Origin: Pseudomonadota bacterium
GTDB taxonomy: Bacteria > Desulfobacterota > S145-22
Length of the DNA: 32,249 nt
Assembly: GCA_015493505.1 (NCBI GenBank)
Contig: WGDA01000124.1
Span: 1-32,249 of the forward strand
Direction: 5' to 3'
The notes under the pieces are model-generated. The model did not search any database. It worked only from the letters and a program-made list of their open reading frames with translations, and had not been told where the DNA came from. Every line of letters starts with the position of its first letter. Position 1 is the stretch's first letter. Below are positions 15,556 through 24,205 of the stretch, in pieces. Both the position numbers and the translations under genes were made by a program.

Positions 15556-16446
15556 TCAGGGCCTGCGAATGCTTAAAAGCAGGATGACGCCCGTTGGATC
15601 TCTCTCTATCGTGGCATGATTCAGGTCGCACCCCGCCTGTTCAGTGAGTTTCAGGATTTCCGATTCCGTCCGGTGATGCAGGAACCATTCGCCACATTCC
15701 ATGTAATCCCTGGATGGGTTGAATTCCGAGAAATTTCCGATGACGAGTTCCCCGCCGGGCGCCACCATTTCCCATAACGAGCGCAGTAAGAATGTGAACT
15801 GTTCCTCGTCGAGATAGTCGAACAGTCCGGATGACCATACCAGGGTGTATTTTTTGTCTATCCTAAAGTGGAAGGCGTTTTGGCAGTAGAAGGTGATTTC
15901 CGGTTTGGTTGGCAATGACTGTAAGAGTGATTTCGCGTAGGCGATGGCTCTTTTGTCCATGTCCAGACATTCGAAGCGTATGTTGGTCGATGGGTTTTGC
16001 CGGATGTATTCAAAGATATCGCGGCAGGGGCCGCTGGCCACATTCAGTACCGAGGGGTCGGGGTGTCCTTCGTCGATTTGTGTTAAGAGCGACTTGAAAT
16101 ATTCTTTCCTGTTTCTGACGGCAATCGGTGCTTTTTGCCAATGGAAAAACTTGTCCCACTTTATCAGGGATGGTTTTGGGGAATGCCATTTTGTGTATAT
16201 CTTATCAATAATCTCGAAGTCTCCCGGGTACCCATACGGTTTGTTCAACGCCAGTCCCTGCATTGTTTTGACCGAAAAGGGTTCACCGCAACGTTGCCAT
16301 ATCTCTCTTGTTTGTTCCCGTGTCAAGGCACCAGCCATGACCTGGGTGTTGAGATCATGAAACCATTGATTCAGTTCTTCGTATTGTTCGGGATCGGGAC
16401 CACCCTGTTTAGTCAATGACAAGATGTAATTCATTTGATTTTCCAT
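15556..16446 (-). CDS. Class I SAM-dependent methyltransferase (extracellular-factor/PhcB-like group)
   Basis: A 296-residue methyltransferase. Motif I for SAM binding is VLNVASGPCRD (133-143), followed by FECLDMDKRAI with the acidic residue that contacts the ribose, and SSGLFDYL later. The preceding segment KPYGYPGDFEIIDKIY (69-84) is a hallmark of the group that includes enzymes methylating 3-hydroxy fatty acids (extracellular-factor synthesis). The substrate here is unknown; a lipid, quinone or fatty acid fits its position near a UbiA prenyltransferase. The ATG at 16446 has an AGGAGA site. A 14-bp hairpin lies just upstream. It uses SAM, but nothing ties it to the neighbouring CRISPR signalling. 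Confidence 0.8.
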   Translation of the reverse strand: MENQMNYILSLTKQGGPDPEQYEELNQWFHDLNTQVMAGALTREQTREIWQRCGEPFSVKTMQGLALNKPYGYPGDFEIIDKIYTKWHSPKPSLIKWDKFFHWQKAPIAVRNRKEYFKSLLTQIDEGHPDPSVLNVASGPCRDIFEYIRQNPSTNIRFECLDMDKRAIAYAKSLLQSLPTKPEITFYCQNAFHFRIDKKYTLVWSSGLFDYLDEEQFTFLLRSLWEMVAPGGELVIGNFSEFNPSRDYMECGEWFLHHRTESEILKLTEQAGCDLNHATIERDPTGVILLLSIRRP

Positions 16447-16473
16447 TATCTTTCTCCTTTCGCTGAAAAGCCG

Positions 16474-16510
16474 CCTTCAGCGAACCGACCATGAACCGGT
16501 TCGCTGAAGG
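16474..16510. terminator. 14-bp perfect hairpin between the lipoprotein and methyltransferase genes
   Basis: CCTTCAGCGAACCG (16474-16487) pairs perfectly with CGGTTCGCTGAAGG (16497-16510), loop 9 bases. On the minus strand the stem is followed by CGGCTTTT and then by the methyltransferase ribosome-binding site. It could terminate or attenuate transcription coming from the lipoprotein gene, or stabilise the leader of the methyltransferase mRNA. An extra half copy (TTTCGCTGAAAA) sits beside it at about 16458-16469. Confidence 0.6.
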
Positions 16511-16591
16511 AACTTGCCTGATTTTCCCTTGGATTTTTCCAAAACATCATTTTAGAAAATTTTTGGTCGTTTTTCCATAGGGATTTTATTT

Positions 16592-17221
16592 TCATTCATT
16601 CTCGACAACCCGCCATCCGTCATCGTATTTTTTCATAAGTACTTCTCCCTTGTGGATAGCCTTGAGGTCGGAAGAGCTTATCCCTCTTAATGGAGAGACA
16701 CGGAGCACCACCTTCGTGATGGGATGAATTCCCTCAAATGCCCACTCGTATTTCACAAGCGCCGTATAGTTGTTTTCCCGCAGGATGCCCGTTACACCTT
16801 TCAAAACCGCTCTACATAATTCTATCCCCCAAAGTCTTTTTTTAATCTTTTTGAACGCCTTTTTCCCCTTGGGGGTCATGGAAATGTACACGAGCGTGAT
16901 ATACGGTTCGACGAGATTCCCGTTTTGCGCCCCTTTGGGTTCTAATATTTTTACGGTAATGTATCCCATCCTCTCCAGTGCGGCCCAGGCCTGTAGATAG
17001 TCCATCCTACTTGGCTGATCGATAAACCCGACAACGAAGCCTGTCCTTACCCGGCCGGTGGGAATGGTAAAGTAAACATGTTGCGGGAAACCCTTGGCTT
17101 TCGCTATCAGTCTGGCCGCCTTGGTTCGAGTCAGGCTTTTGCTGCTGCAACCGGAAAAGACAGCAAACACCAGGAATAAACCTGCCAGCACGAAACACAT
17201 CACTTTTTGTCTTTTTTTCAT
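16592..17221 (-). CDS. Putative lipoprotein of unknown function
   Basis: A 209-residue protein with a lipoprotein signal peptide: basic start (MKKRQK), hydrophobic core and lipobox FSGC with the lipidated cysteine at 25. The mature part begins with a lysine/arginine-rich helix, then alternates strands and helices; segments YITLVYISMTPKGKKAFKKI and DDGWRVVENE suggest a compact domain of the kind seen in small periplasmic lipoproteins. I do not recognise the family. The start at 17221 has a clear GGAGG site. It lies between the UbiA and methyltransferase genes, and a small hairpin (17247-17267) lies in its leader. Confidence 0.7.
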   Translation of the reverse strand: MKKRQKVMCFVLAGLFLVFAVFSGCSSKSLTRTKAARLIAKAKGFPQHVYFTIPTGRVRTGFVVGFIDQPSRMDYLQAWAALERMGYITVKILEPKGAQNGNLVEPYITLVYISMTPKGKKAFKKIKKRLWGIELCRAVLKGVTGILRENNYTALVKYEWAFEGIHPITKVVLRVSPLRGISSSDLKAIHKGEVLMKKYDDGWRVVENE

Positions 17222-17246
17222 TTTTTACCCTCCTTTTGTTTTTTTA

Positions 17247-17267
17247 GGCCTTGTGGGAAGCAAGGCC
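17247..17267. other. Small hairpin in the lipoprotein gene leader
   Basis: GGCCTTG (17247-17253) and CAAGGCC (17261-17267) form a 7-bp stem with a 7-base loop, next to a run of T on the plus strand. For minus-strand transcription the flanking run is A, so it is not a standard terminator of the upstream UbiA gene. Confidence 0.35.
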
Positions 17268-17364
17268 GGAGTTGCGTCGTATCGAGAATATCTGGTTTGT
17301 ACAAAAAATTTTCTGATGAAAGGGAAGCAGCGTGATGGCCCTATCCGGCAGGCAAACCGGATAT

Positions 17365-18222
17365 TCAAAGATAAGGGATTAGGCAAAAGAAGGGCCAGAT
17401 CAGGAACTTCGCGCTTTCAAGGATATACCCCGCGTAACGTCGCCGTTTTATCAGGGCCAGGGATGCGAGGGACTCAAAAAAGGTGAGTGAAAGAAGCTGT
17501 AACGAGATGGTTTTTCGAAACCATACAATCGCGGCGAAAGAAGCTACGAGATTCAGGGCGGCGAGCAGATTGATCGACCGTTTCTCGCCCATCAGGACGG
17601 AAAGTGTTTTCAGGCCTCTAAGCCGGTCCGCCTCGACGTCTTTGATATCCAGCGTGTTCTGCATTAAAAGGGCTTCCAGGCCCGCGAAGAGGGAGAAGAA
17701 AAGCAGTTTCACCGCCTCGTCTCCCTCGGGTTTTCCGTAATAGAGGAGAGGAAGGAATACAATCAACGCGAAAAACAGGGCCACGTAGAAATCCTTGAAG
17801 AGCGGGATCCGGGCGGTGATCCCTTTGAACAGATCGGTATACAGCAGTCCGGCTCCCAGAAGGCCGAGGGCAAAGATCGCGAGCTGAAGGTTCCAGGCGA
17901 GGATCAGCAGCGCCCCAAAGAGAGACAAATCAAGGAAGATTAAACTGTATCCATGCCTTCCATATCTTTTGATATGCGCCGTTCTCGCCCGGTTTCCCGT
18001 TTCGTCATGCGCCAGCTCTTTGAACCTGTTGTAGAGGTAGAGGGGGTAGAACAGCAGATAGGCCAACCCAAGGACGATCAGAGAAAGCCTGTGAAGCAGA
18101 AAATACGAGGCGATAAACACGATGCTGACGGCGCCGAGGGATTGCAGATGCCCCCCGAAAATGAATTCTTTCCATAAAAATTTCATTAGATTTCCGCCAG
18201 AGGCGGTTTGCTGCCTTTTCAT
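17365..18222 (-). CDS. UbiA-family prenyltransferase
   Basis: A 285-residue integral membrane protein with about eight hydrophobic segments. UbiA enzymes attach a polyprenyl or similar chain to an aromatic ring or other acceptor in the membrane. The second aspartate-rich motif is canonical: Asn189, Asp192, Asp195 and Asp199 in NTLDIKDVEADRLRG, followed by LKTLSVLMG. The first motif is less typical: Asn65-Arg-Phe-Lys-Glu69 with Asp73, where NDxxDxxxD is usual. The acceptor is unknown. The ATG at 18222 has an AGGAGG site 8 bases upstream. The nearby methyltransferase could modify the same product, as in quinone-type pathways, but this is only inference. Confidence 0.82.
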   Translation of the reverse strand: MKRQQTASGGNLMKFLWKEFIFGGHLQSLGAVSIVFIASYFLLHRLSLIVLGLAYLLFYPLYLYNRFKELAHDETGNRARTAHIKRYGRHGYSLIFLDLSLFGALLILAWNLQLAIFALGLLGAGLLYTDLFKGITARIPLFKDFYVALFFALIVFLPLLYYGKPEGDEAVKLLFFSLFAGLEALLMQNTLDIKDVEADRLRGLKTLSVLMGEKRSINLLAALNLVASFAAIVWFRKTISLQLLSLTFFESLASLALIKRRRYAGYILESAKFLIWPFFCLIPYL

Positions 18223-18370
18223 CCATGGTCCTCCTTTTGAGAAATTGAGAGGGGTGCATGAGGCGGGAAAGGCTTTCCCCGTCTATTGAAGATATTTCAG
18301 GACGTTTGATGGAGTTTTTAAGTAGAAATCAGCTGTTTAGATACGTTTTTATGTGAACCCTGGGCTGTGT

Positions 18371-21001
18371 TTAATAATCCACACCCGTGGCGAGGATGTC
18401 CCGAGATTTGCGCTCTAAATCGTCCCACTCTTCCTCAAACCTCTCTTCCAGGAACGGCAGGACGAGGTCCCCTAACGGGTCCCCCAACCTGGCCAAACCT
18501 TCCGCCGCAAACAAGCGAACTTTCCAGTATTCATCCCTCAGGGCCTCCATGAGCGCCCCATGTCTATCGAGGTCCGGCGTTCCACTCAGCTTCAAAACCG
18601 CGCAAGCTCGAACCTCTTCACAAGGGTCTTTCAGGACATCTGTAAAAATTTCGATGACTTCCGGTTCGTGCCGAAAGGGGAGATAGAGCGAGGCGGTAAG
18701 TCGATATTCACTATCCTTATACGTTAACGCCCTGCGAAAGCCGATGAGCGCCTTCGGGTGTTTTACCTGGCTCAACGCGAAAAGACCTTTACGTTCGTAA
18801 AGGGGGAAGTGCCTCAAGAACGCGTCAACATATCGGTGATCCCCGATTTTCCCCAAAGCCTCCATTGGTGTGGTAGTGTCGCGGTCTTTTACTCGCATTT
18901 CAGCTTCGAAGAGCGCTTCCGCCGCCGTGGGATCCCCGATTTCTCCGAGAATTTCAATCGCCTCTTTTGCCATTGTTCCTTCCGGTTCTTGCCGGACATA
19001 TTCGATAAGGGGTTGGATCGCTTCCTTGGGTTCATAGATTTTCAGGGCCAAAGCGGCCGATTCTCTGAGGGAATAGTCCCGGTCGCGCCTAAACACATCG
19101 ACGGTCAACTTGATGCCAAAGGGGTTTCTCATTTCCACGAGTAACCACATCGCGTCTTCGCGCAAATCACTCAAAGGGTTTTTTAGGATTTTCAAAAGGG
19201 TATGAATGGCCTTAGGCGTTTTTGTTTTTGCCAACGCTTTTATGGCTGCTTTCCGGACGATATCTTTTCCGTCGCGATTCAAAACTTCCAAAAGGAAATC
19301 CACGGTTCTTGGGTGCGCGATCCGCTTCAACGCCCAGAGTCCCGCGACAAGAATTCCATCCGAATGATTACCGCTTATGTAATAATCCTCGAATATTCCA
19401 GATAGGTTGAATTTTTCAAATTCCCGTGGATTCTCTTTTCCCGACCCATGGGGCTCTTTTTCCATGGTATCCCTGATGATTCCAATGAGAGGTTCAACCG
19501 CCAGGGAGCTGCCAATATCCCCCAGGGCGCATACCGCGGCGAAACGAATGCGGGGATCTTCATCCCGAAGGGCGGTAAGCAATGGCAATACCGCGTCCGT
19601 ATGTTTCAGGACACCCAGGGCTTCAATGATGGTTGCCCGGGCCTTGATGTCTTTTTCCATGTTCAGGGCCTTCAGGAGCGGGGCGACCGCGGAGGGGGTT
19701 TGGGTCATGCCCAGGAACGCCGCCGCGCAGCCTCGTATTTCAGGCGTCCCATCACGGAGAAGGGCCACAAGCCCCGCTTGGAGAAGGCTTAGGAGCTCTT
19801 TATCCCCGTCAATCTGCCTGAGAATATCACTGGCAAACTGGCAAAACCATTCCCGGTCCCCAGACACAACATTGAGAGCTTTCCGGACGGTAGTTTCCAG
19901 TTTGATTCGCAGAATCGGGGTTTTGAGGTAGAGATGGTTCAGAAATTCCTTGAGGAATATTTGCCGAAGTGCTCGCTTGATAACGGCAGGGTACTCACTT
20001 TGCTCTACATTCATTCTTTCCGCCTGTTTCCGTAAAACCTTTTCCGCTTTCTTTCCCCCAATTACCCCCAGCGCTTCGATAATCGCTTTCTGACACCATG
20101 GCTCTTCTTCCAGGCGTAACGCGCGTATCAGCGGCACCTCCGCCGAGGAATCTCCTATCCTCATGAGCGCCATTGCCGCGATTCGCCGAACACAGTCCCG
20201 GGGATTTTCAAGGGCGGCCACAAGGTGATTGACAGATGCGGAGGTGCCGATACGCCCAATCGCTCTATACCCTTCAACCGCAAGATCCGGCTGCTTGGCA
20301 ATAAGCTCGACGATCGGCTTTATGGCCATTGGGTCCCCGCGGAGGCCCAACCGCGAAACACATTTGTCTATAAAAGGCGCGTCCGAGTCCCGTGCGTAGT
20401 CAATCAACTGTTCCGTGGGCGTTTTGCGAAAAATCTTTTCAGCAGCCCCAGAAATAGCGACTATCAGAGATAGAATCTCCGATGATCTAAATTTCAGTAG
20501 TGATGGAATAATATTAAGGGTGCCGATTTTTCCGAGAGCGATGATGGCGTGGCCGGCAACGTTGAGATCTGCGTCGTCAAGGAGCTGTACGAGTACATCA
20601 CTGCCTTTCGGATCCCCGAATTCACTGAGAACCCTCACCACGTGGAGGCGTTTTTCCGACGAAGTGTCTTTGATTCTTTTTTCGGCTTGGGCCAACAGGC
20701 TGTCTGCCGCGTTGAGTTTTCTGACCGCCTGATATGACGCATGGCGGATCCATTCATCTCCGTCCCACGCCATCTCCAACAGAAGAGGAATCGCCCGGCT
20801 CTCCCCGATTTCAGCCAACGCCAGAATCGCCCAGTAGCAGACCCACCAGTCCTTGTCCCGGAGCCTTTCCATGAGGGGGCCGACCGCCTCTCTGAGTTTC
20901 ATCTCTCCCGCCAGGATCGCTGCCGCCGCGCGAACCCGGTGATTCCAATGCCTGAGCGCTCCAAGAAGGTCTTCAACCGACTGAACCCTGACTTGTGACA
21001 T
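18371..21001 (-). CDS. Large HEAT-repeat scaffold protein
   Basis: A protein of about 876 residues built almost wholly of HEAT (PBS-lyase-type) repeats of about 31 residues, with recurring AxxALxxIGDxxAxxPL patterns from the N-terminus to the end; by eye there are more than 20. Such superhelices act as protein-binding scaffolds; there is no catalytic domain. The start at 21001 is chosen for its GGTGAG site and because repeats begin soon after. In-frame ATGs at 21115 (overlapping the upstream lipoprotein stop by 11 bases) and further upstream would add a charged, non-repeat leader. No signal peptide is visible with the preferred start, so it is probably cytoplasmic. Partner unknown; candidates are neighbouring membrane proteins. 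Confidence 0.8.
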   Translation of the reverse strand: MSQVRVQSVEDLLGALRHWNHRVRAAAAILAGEMKLREAVGPLMERLRDKDWWVCYWAILALAEIGESRAIPLLLEMAWDGDEWIRHASYQAVRKLNAADSLLAQAEKRIKDTSSEKRLHVVRVLSEFGDPKGSDVLVQLLDDADLNVAGHAIIALGKIGTLNIIPSLLKFRSSEILSLIVAISGAAEKIFRKTPTEQLIDYARDSDAPFIDKCVSRLGLRGDPMAIKPIVELIAKQPDLAVEGYRAIGRIGTSASVNHLVAALENPRDCVRRIAAMALMRIGDSSAEVPLIRALRLEEEPWCQKAIIEALGVIGGKKAEKVLRKQAERMNVEQSEYPAVIKRALRQIFLKEFLNHLYLKTPILRIKLETTVRKALNVVSGDREWFCQFASDILRQIDGDKELLSLLQAGLVALLRDGTPEIRGCAAAFLGMTQTPSAVAPLLKALNMEKDIKARATIIEALGVLKHTDAVLPLLTALRDEDPRIRFAAVCALGDIGSSLAVEPLIGIIRDTMEKEPHGSGKENPREFEKFNLSGIFEDYYISGNHSDGILVAGLWALKRIAHPRTVDFLLEVLNRDGKDIVRKAAIKALAKTKTPKAIHTLLKILKNPLSDLREDAMWLLVEMRNPFGIKLTVDVFRRDRDYSLRESAALALKIYEPKEAIQPLIEYVRQEPEGTMAKEAIEILGEIGDPTAAEALFEAEMRVKDRDTTTPMEALGKIGDHRYVDAFLRHFPLYERKGLFALSQVKHPKALIGFRRALTYKDSEYRLTASLYLPFRHEPEVIEIFTDVLKDPCEEVRACAVLKLSGTPDLDRHGALMEALRDEYWKVRLFAAEGLARLGDPLGDLVLPFLEERFEEEWDDLERKSRDILATGVDY

Positions 21002-21104
21002 TATTCTCACCACTCCCCGTTCTTTTCTGCCCCCACACCTGAACCTATTCAAAACCACCTTGATATCCGCGGCACATGCGTTCCCTTTTTCCGCAAAAGT
21101 GGTT

Positions 21105-21863
21105 TTATTGCTCATTTTTCTTGGTTCCCGCATTGCTCCCCTGGGCGTTTCCCTTTCCACCGGGTTTTTCACCGGCCTTGCCGGTCTTCAATTGGATGAT
21201 TTTTTCCGCGATTGTCTGACCGGTTATTTTCCATACCTCCATTTCGTTTACCATTTTTTCCGTGATTTCGACTTTAACCATGACGATTCCGTCGTAAACA
21301 ACCTTATGTTGATGATGGTCGTAAACATAGATTTCGCGCAGCCTTTCCGTATAAGGTTTATGAAAGGAGAAGGATGACGTATGTTCTTTGATACCCATGA
21401 ACTTCAGCGCAACCAGGATATCCGCGTGCGTCTTCCTGCATACTTTTTCGAAATTTTCCAACATGTCTTTTTCGGTCATTTCAATTGTCGATTCTTCAAG
21501 ATTTAGCTTGTCCAATATTTTTGACACGCGTGAGGGCGTCAGAATTTTTCTGAATTCATGTGATTTCTGTAATTTGTCCGCCACATAAACCGCAGCATCA
21601 TCGCCTGGCCAAACAACCAATTGTTTGCAGCGGTTCATCGTGCTTTGAATATCGCTTCCCACTTTTTTGTCTTTGAAGCTGACGGTAACCGAGGCGCCAG
21701 TTTCTATCTGCACGGATTTAAAAATGGTAAAGCTGGTAAAAGCCGTATCTCCCACGGTCATCAGTGGCATCACGGCCATTGGCGCCGCAGCGCAGCCGCA
21801 CAGGAAGGTTCCGACACAAAAAAGAAACAGGAACTTTACGGTTTTTCTTGCCATTTTTTTCAA
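21105..21863 (-). CDS. Lipoprotein with TolB-N/CsgG-like periplasmic domain (uncertain)
   Basis: A 252-residue lipoprotein: basic start, hydrophobic stretch FLFLFCVGTF and lipobox LCGC with Cys24 as the likely lipidated residue. The mature domain has the pattern of small periplasmic sensor/secretion domains (AADKLQKS-type helix, strand, KILTPSRVSKIL, then ADILVALKFMG). The C-terminal 25 residues are rich in Gly, Lys and Asn and look disordered. The start is a TTG at 21863, because AGGAGG lies at proper distance from it and too far from the ATG three codons later. The gene overlaps the longest possible HEAT reading frame. It resembles the periplasmic part of the nearby anti-sigma factor (see findings). 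Confidence 0.65.
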   Translation of the reverse strand: MKKMARKTVKFLFLFCVGTFLCGCAAAPMAVMPLMTVGDTAFTSFTIFKSVQIETGASVTVSFKDKKVGSDIQSTMNRCKQLVVWPGDDAAVYVADKLQKSHEFRKILTPSRVSKILDKLNLEESTIEMTEKDMLENFEKVCRKTHADILVALKFMGIKEHTSSFSFHKPYTERLREIYVYDHHQHKVVYDGIVMVKVEITEKMVNEMEVWKITGQTIAEKIIQLKTGKAGEKPGGKGNAQGSNAGTKKNEQ

Positions 21864-22010
21864 GGTATTCCTCCTTTCTGATTAAAGTTGACGGTTTTGG
21901 AAAATGCGTGAAGCCTTTTGATCTGTCTTATATTTTTGGATTGTTACGAGCGTTCCACGGGTGTCAGGGTGTAAATTTTTATGGTATTTAAGGGTGGGGG
22001 TTGAGGTGGA

Positions 22011-23036
22011 TTATTTTCTGATAATCAAGGGGTTGAAAATCTCTTTTGCCTTTTCGTTGAATTCATGTTGCGTCCAACGGATCACCTCCTCGTTTTTGAA
22101 TTTTGCGGCCACGATTGCCTCAACCGCGCAACCGGGCATCCAGTTCGCACGGTATCCCGGAAGCCTCGGGAAAAATCTCGCCCCCGGCATTTCCACCGCT
22201 ACCTTGTAAACAGTTTGTGGCAGTTTTTCCCTCATTTGAGGATGCGTGTCATCCAGTACGACCGCCGCGGGTTTGAGATACTGGCTGTATGGCAGAAAGC
22301 CACTTCCTTTCGGCATCAGAACGATCACCACATCGGCCTTTGCCAGAATCTCGGGGGCGTTTTCGGCGAGCGCTATCTTTTTCCCTTTGGGCTTTATATC
22401 AATGCCTTTCACATTCCTGAAACCCTCGTTAAACAAGTATTTCATAAGCGCTCCGCCAATCCTGCCTACGCCAACGATCACTATCCTTGGTTGGGGTGGC
22501 AACGGTTCCATTTTTAAAATCTTTTCTAAGATTACAGCGATACAAAATACCGTTCCCTTGATCCCCTTAACGAATGATGAGGGTAACTCTATAACCTTTT
22601 CCATAAATCCCGGGGCTTGTCCTGCAAAGGCAATGCTTTTGGCACGGAGAGCTTTCTTAATGAGGATTAACCGTCTGGTTATCTTCTCTGACTTCTCCTT
22701 GATTCCAAATTCATAAGACTTGTTTGGAATCACCAAGACCAGGCCTCTTCCTGACTTCTTTTTTCTGCTTCCGGAAATGATGCCGCCAATAACCGGTTTC
22801 TCCCGGAAAAGGAAACTGTTCGCCAGCCAGCGGGGACAATAACCATCCAGGTCGGTGTCACTGCCCGGATAAACGAGAAACAGGTAGTTAAAAACGCGAA
22901 AAAAACGTGATACACAATAAAGCGCGAACCAGAGAGGCCAGTGAAGTAACAGGCTAAGCGTCAAAAACCCCACTTTCCTGAAAAACACGATGAAGTTTCT
23001 TTTTCCCCCATTGAATCCAGGGCCGCTTGATTTCAT
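22011..23036 (-). CDS. Membrane-anchored Rossmann-fold protein, possible acyl-ACP-reductase-like
   Basis: A 341-residue protein. A hydrophobic segment at about 22-45 suggests a membrane anchor. The second half has a dinucleotide-binding fold: RIVIVGVGRIGGALMKYL with the GxGxxG loop at Gly189-Gly191-Gly194, then VKGIDIKP with the acidic residue expected for NAD, then KADVVIVLMPKG. The overall plan (alpha-helical N-terminal part, central Rossmann domain, a cysteine-alanine-glutamate segment GCAVEAIVAAKF near the end) faintly recalls long-chain acyl-ACP reductases and shikimate-dehydrogenase-like enzymes. The family is not certain and no substrate is claimed. The start at 23036 has a strong AGGAGG site. 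It follows the anti-sigma gene after about 180 bases. Confidence 0.55.
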   Translation of the reverse strand: MKSSGPGFNGGKRNFIVFFRKVGFLTLSLLLHWPLWFALYCVSRFFRVFNYLFLVYPGSDTDLDGYCPRWLANSFLFREKPVIGGIISGSRKKKSGRGLVLVIPNKSYEFGIKEKSEKITRRLILIKKALRAKSIAFAGQAPGFMEKVIELPSSFVKGIKGTVFCIAVILEKILKMEPLPPQPRIVIVGVGRIGGALMKYLFNEGFRNVKGIDIKPKGKKIALAENAPEILAKADVVIVLMPKGSGFLPYSQYLKPAAVVLDDTHPQMREKLPQTVYKVAVEMPGARFFPRLPGYRANWMPGCAVEAIVAAKFKNEEVIRWTQHEFNEKAKEIFNPLIIRK

Positions 23037-23215
23037 TTTCCCTCCTTATTTTCATTTTATGGGTTGCCTTTCCAAAAAAATCCCCGGAACAAAGGGAAGG
23101 AATGACCCTTGCCGGGGACCTTTTTCAGCCTTTCCACCCAATAAGACGTCAGAAAGGGGGAAATCTTACAGATAAATTTTTCGTGATAAAAAATGCCAGA
23201 ACGGCGGTGGGGTCT

Positions 23216-24205
23216 TCAGATAACCTCGGAAAGCACCGCTTCCACGGATTCAAGAAGATTTTTTTCCGAAAGAACCTCGCGGTTGGCTTCTTTAACTTTG
23301 GATCCATTCGCGCCGATTCTCCAGGCCTCAACCAGTATTTTCTTTTTGTTTCTTTTTATTTTAAGAAACAGCCAGGCATCCGCTTCCCCAGATCGGACAA
23401 GCGTTGAAACGGCTTCTTTGCTTTTCCCCGTTTTCTTCCCGTTCAAAATTTTCCGGATGACATCTGGGGAGATGAGATGATAATCTTTCAAATGGGTTAA
23501 ACGCTGATTTGCGATGCGCTGAATTTCCCGTTTTGTCGTCTCTGAGAGCCTGAGGTTCGGGTCGACAAGAATAAGGAACCCCAGGCGTTTTTCCTGAACC
23601 CCATAAACATGCACGGGGGTCTCTGAGACAATTCCTCCGGGAAGAAACAGGACCTTACCTTTTCGCGCAACGTGGCCCAAAACCAGGATGACCACGGCCG
23701 TTCCCACCGCCAAGGTGCCCAAACCTGCCCATAAAAGTTTCCAAAAAGGTTTTTTTTCTTTTTCGTCGCGGGTTGCTGACGACCGGGGATAGGCGGCGTG
23801 AACGGCCCGAATGAATTGTGGAGGCGGCTCTATTTCATCCGGTTCAACCGGTATGGTGCCCTCTTCACCCTTCCCGATTTCGGTCAGGGCCTCCACGGCC
23901 TTTTTGCAAGCTGGGCATGTTTGCAGATGGCGCTCGATTCGTTTTGTCCCATCCGGAGATAAATTGCCTTCTGAAAAATCGATCAACAGTTCGGGGTTGG
24001 GGCAAGGCTCTTGCTCAACATTAACCGCGCTTAGTTCATCAATATGATTCTTCACGTGTTGGTGTATCCAATTTAGTTTTTCATACTCAGACTGGCATGT
24101 TTTGCATGTCTTTAGGTGCGCGCGCACACGTCGGGCTTCCTCATCCGAAATTTTTCCGGAAATGAGGTCGAAGAGTTTGTCCTGGATTTCATGGCAATCG
24201 CTCAT
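23216..24205 (-). CDS. Transmembrane anti-sigma factor with two zinc-finger motifs
   Basis: A 329-residue anti-sigma factor. Two zf-HC2-type motifs are visible: His30-x3-Cys34-x2-Cys37 and His93-x3-Cys97-x2-Cys100. Most anti-sigma factors have one. A transmembrane helix spans about 157-180. The remaining 150 residues are periplasmic and probably form a sensor domain (HLISPDVIRKIL, then ADAWLFLKIKR). It should hold the adjacent ECF sigma factor at the membrane until an envelope signal releases it. The start at 24205 overlaps the sigma stop codon (ATGA), which fixes the start and implies equal translation; an upstream in-frame start at 24229 is less likely. Confidence 0.88.
   Translation of the reverse strand: MSDCHEIQDKLFDLISGKISDEEARRVRAHLKTCKTCQSEYEKLNWIHQHVKNHIDELSAVNVEQEPCPNPELLIDFSEGNLSPDGTKRIERHLQTCPACKKAVEALTEIGKGEEGTIPVEPDEIEPPPQFIRAVHAAYPRSSATRDEKEKKPFWKLLWAGLGTLAVGTAVVILVLGHVARKGKVLFLPGGIVSETPVHVYGVQEKRLGFLILVDPNLRLSETTKREIQRIANQRLTHLKDYHLISPDVIRKILNGKKTGKSKEAVSTLVRSGEADAWLFLKIKRNKKKILVEAWRIGANGSKVKEANREVLSEKNLLESVEAVLSEVI

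Noticed and set aside
15556-16446. SAM-dependent methyltransferase as part of SAM-AMP CRISPR signalling
   Set aside because: It lies upstream of the effector operon promoter, belongs to a family with metabolic roles, and is separated by another gene; sharing SAM is not evidence of a link.
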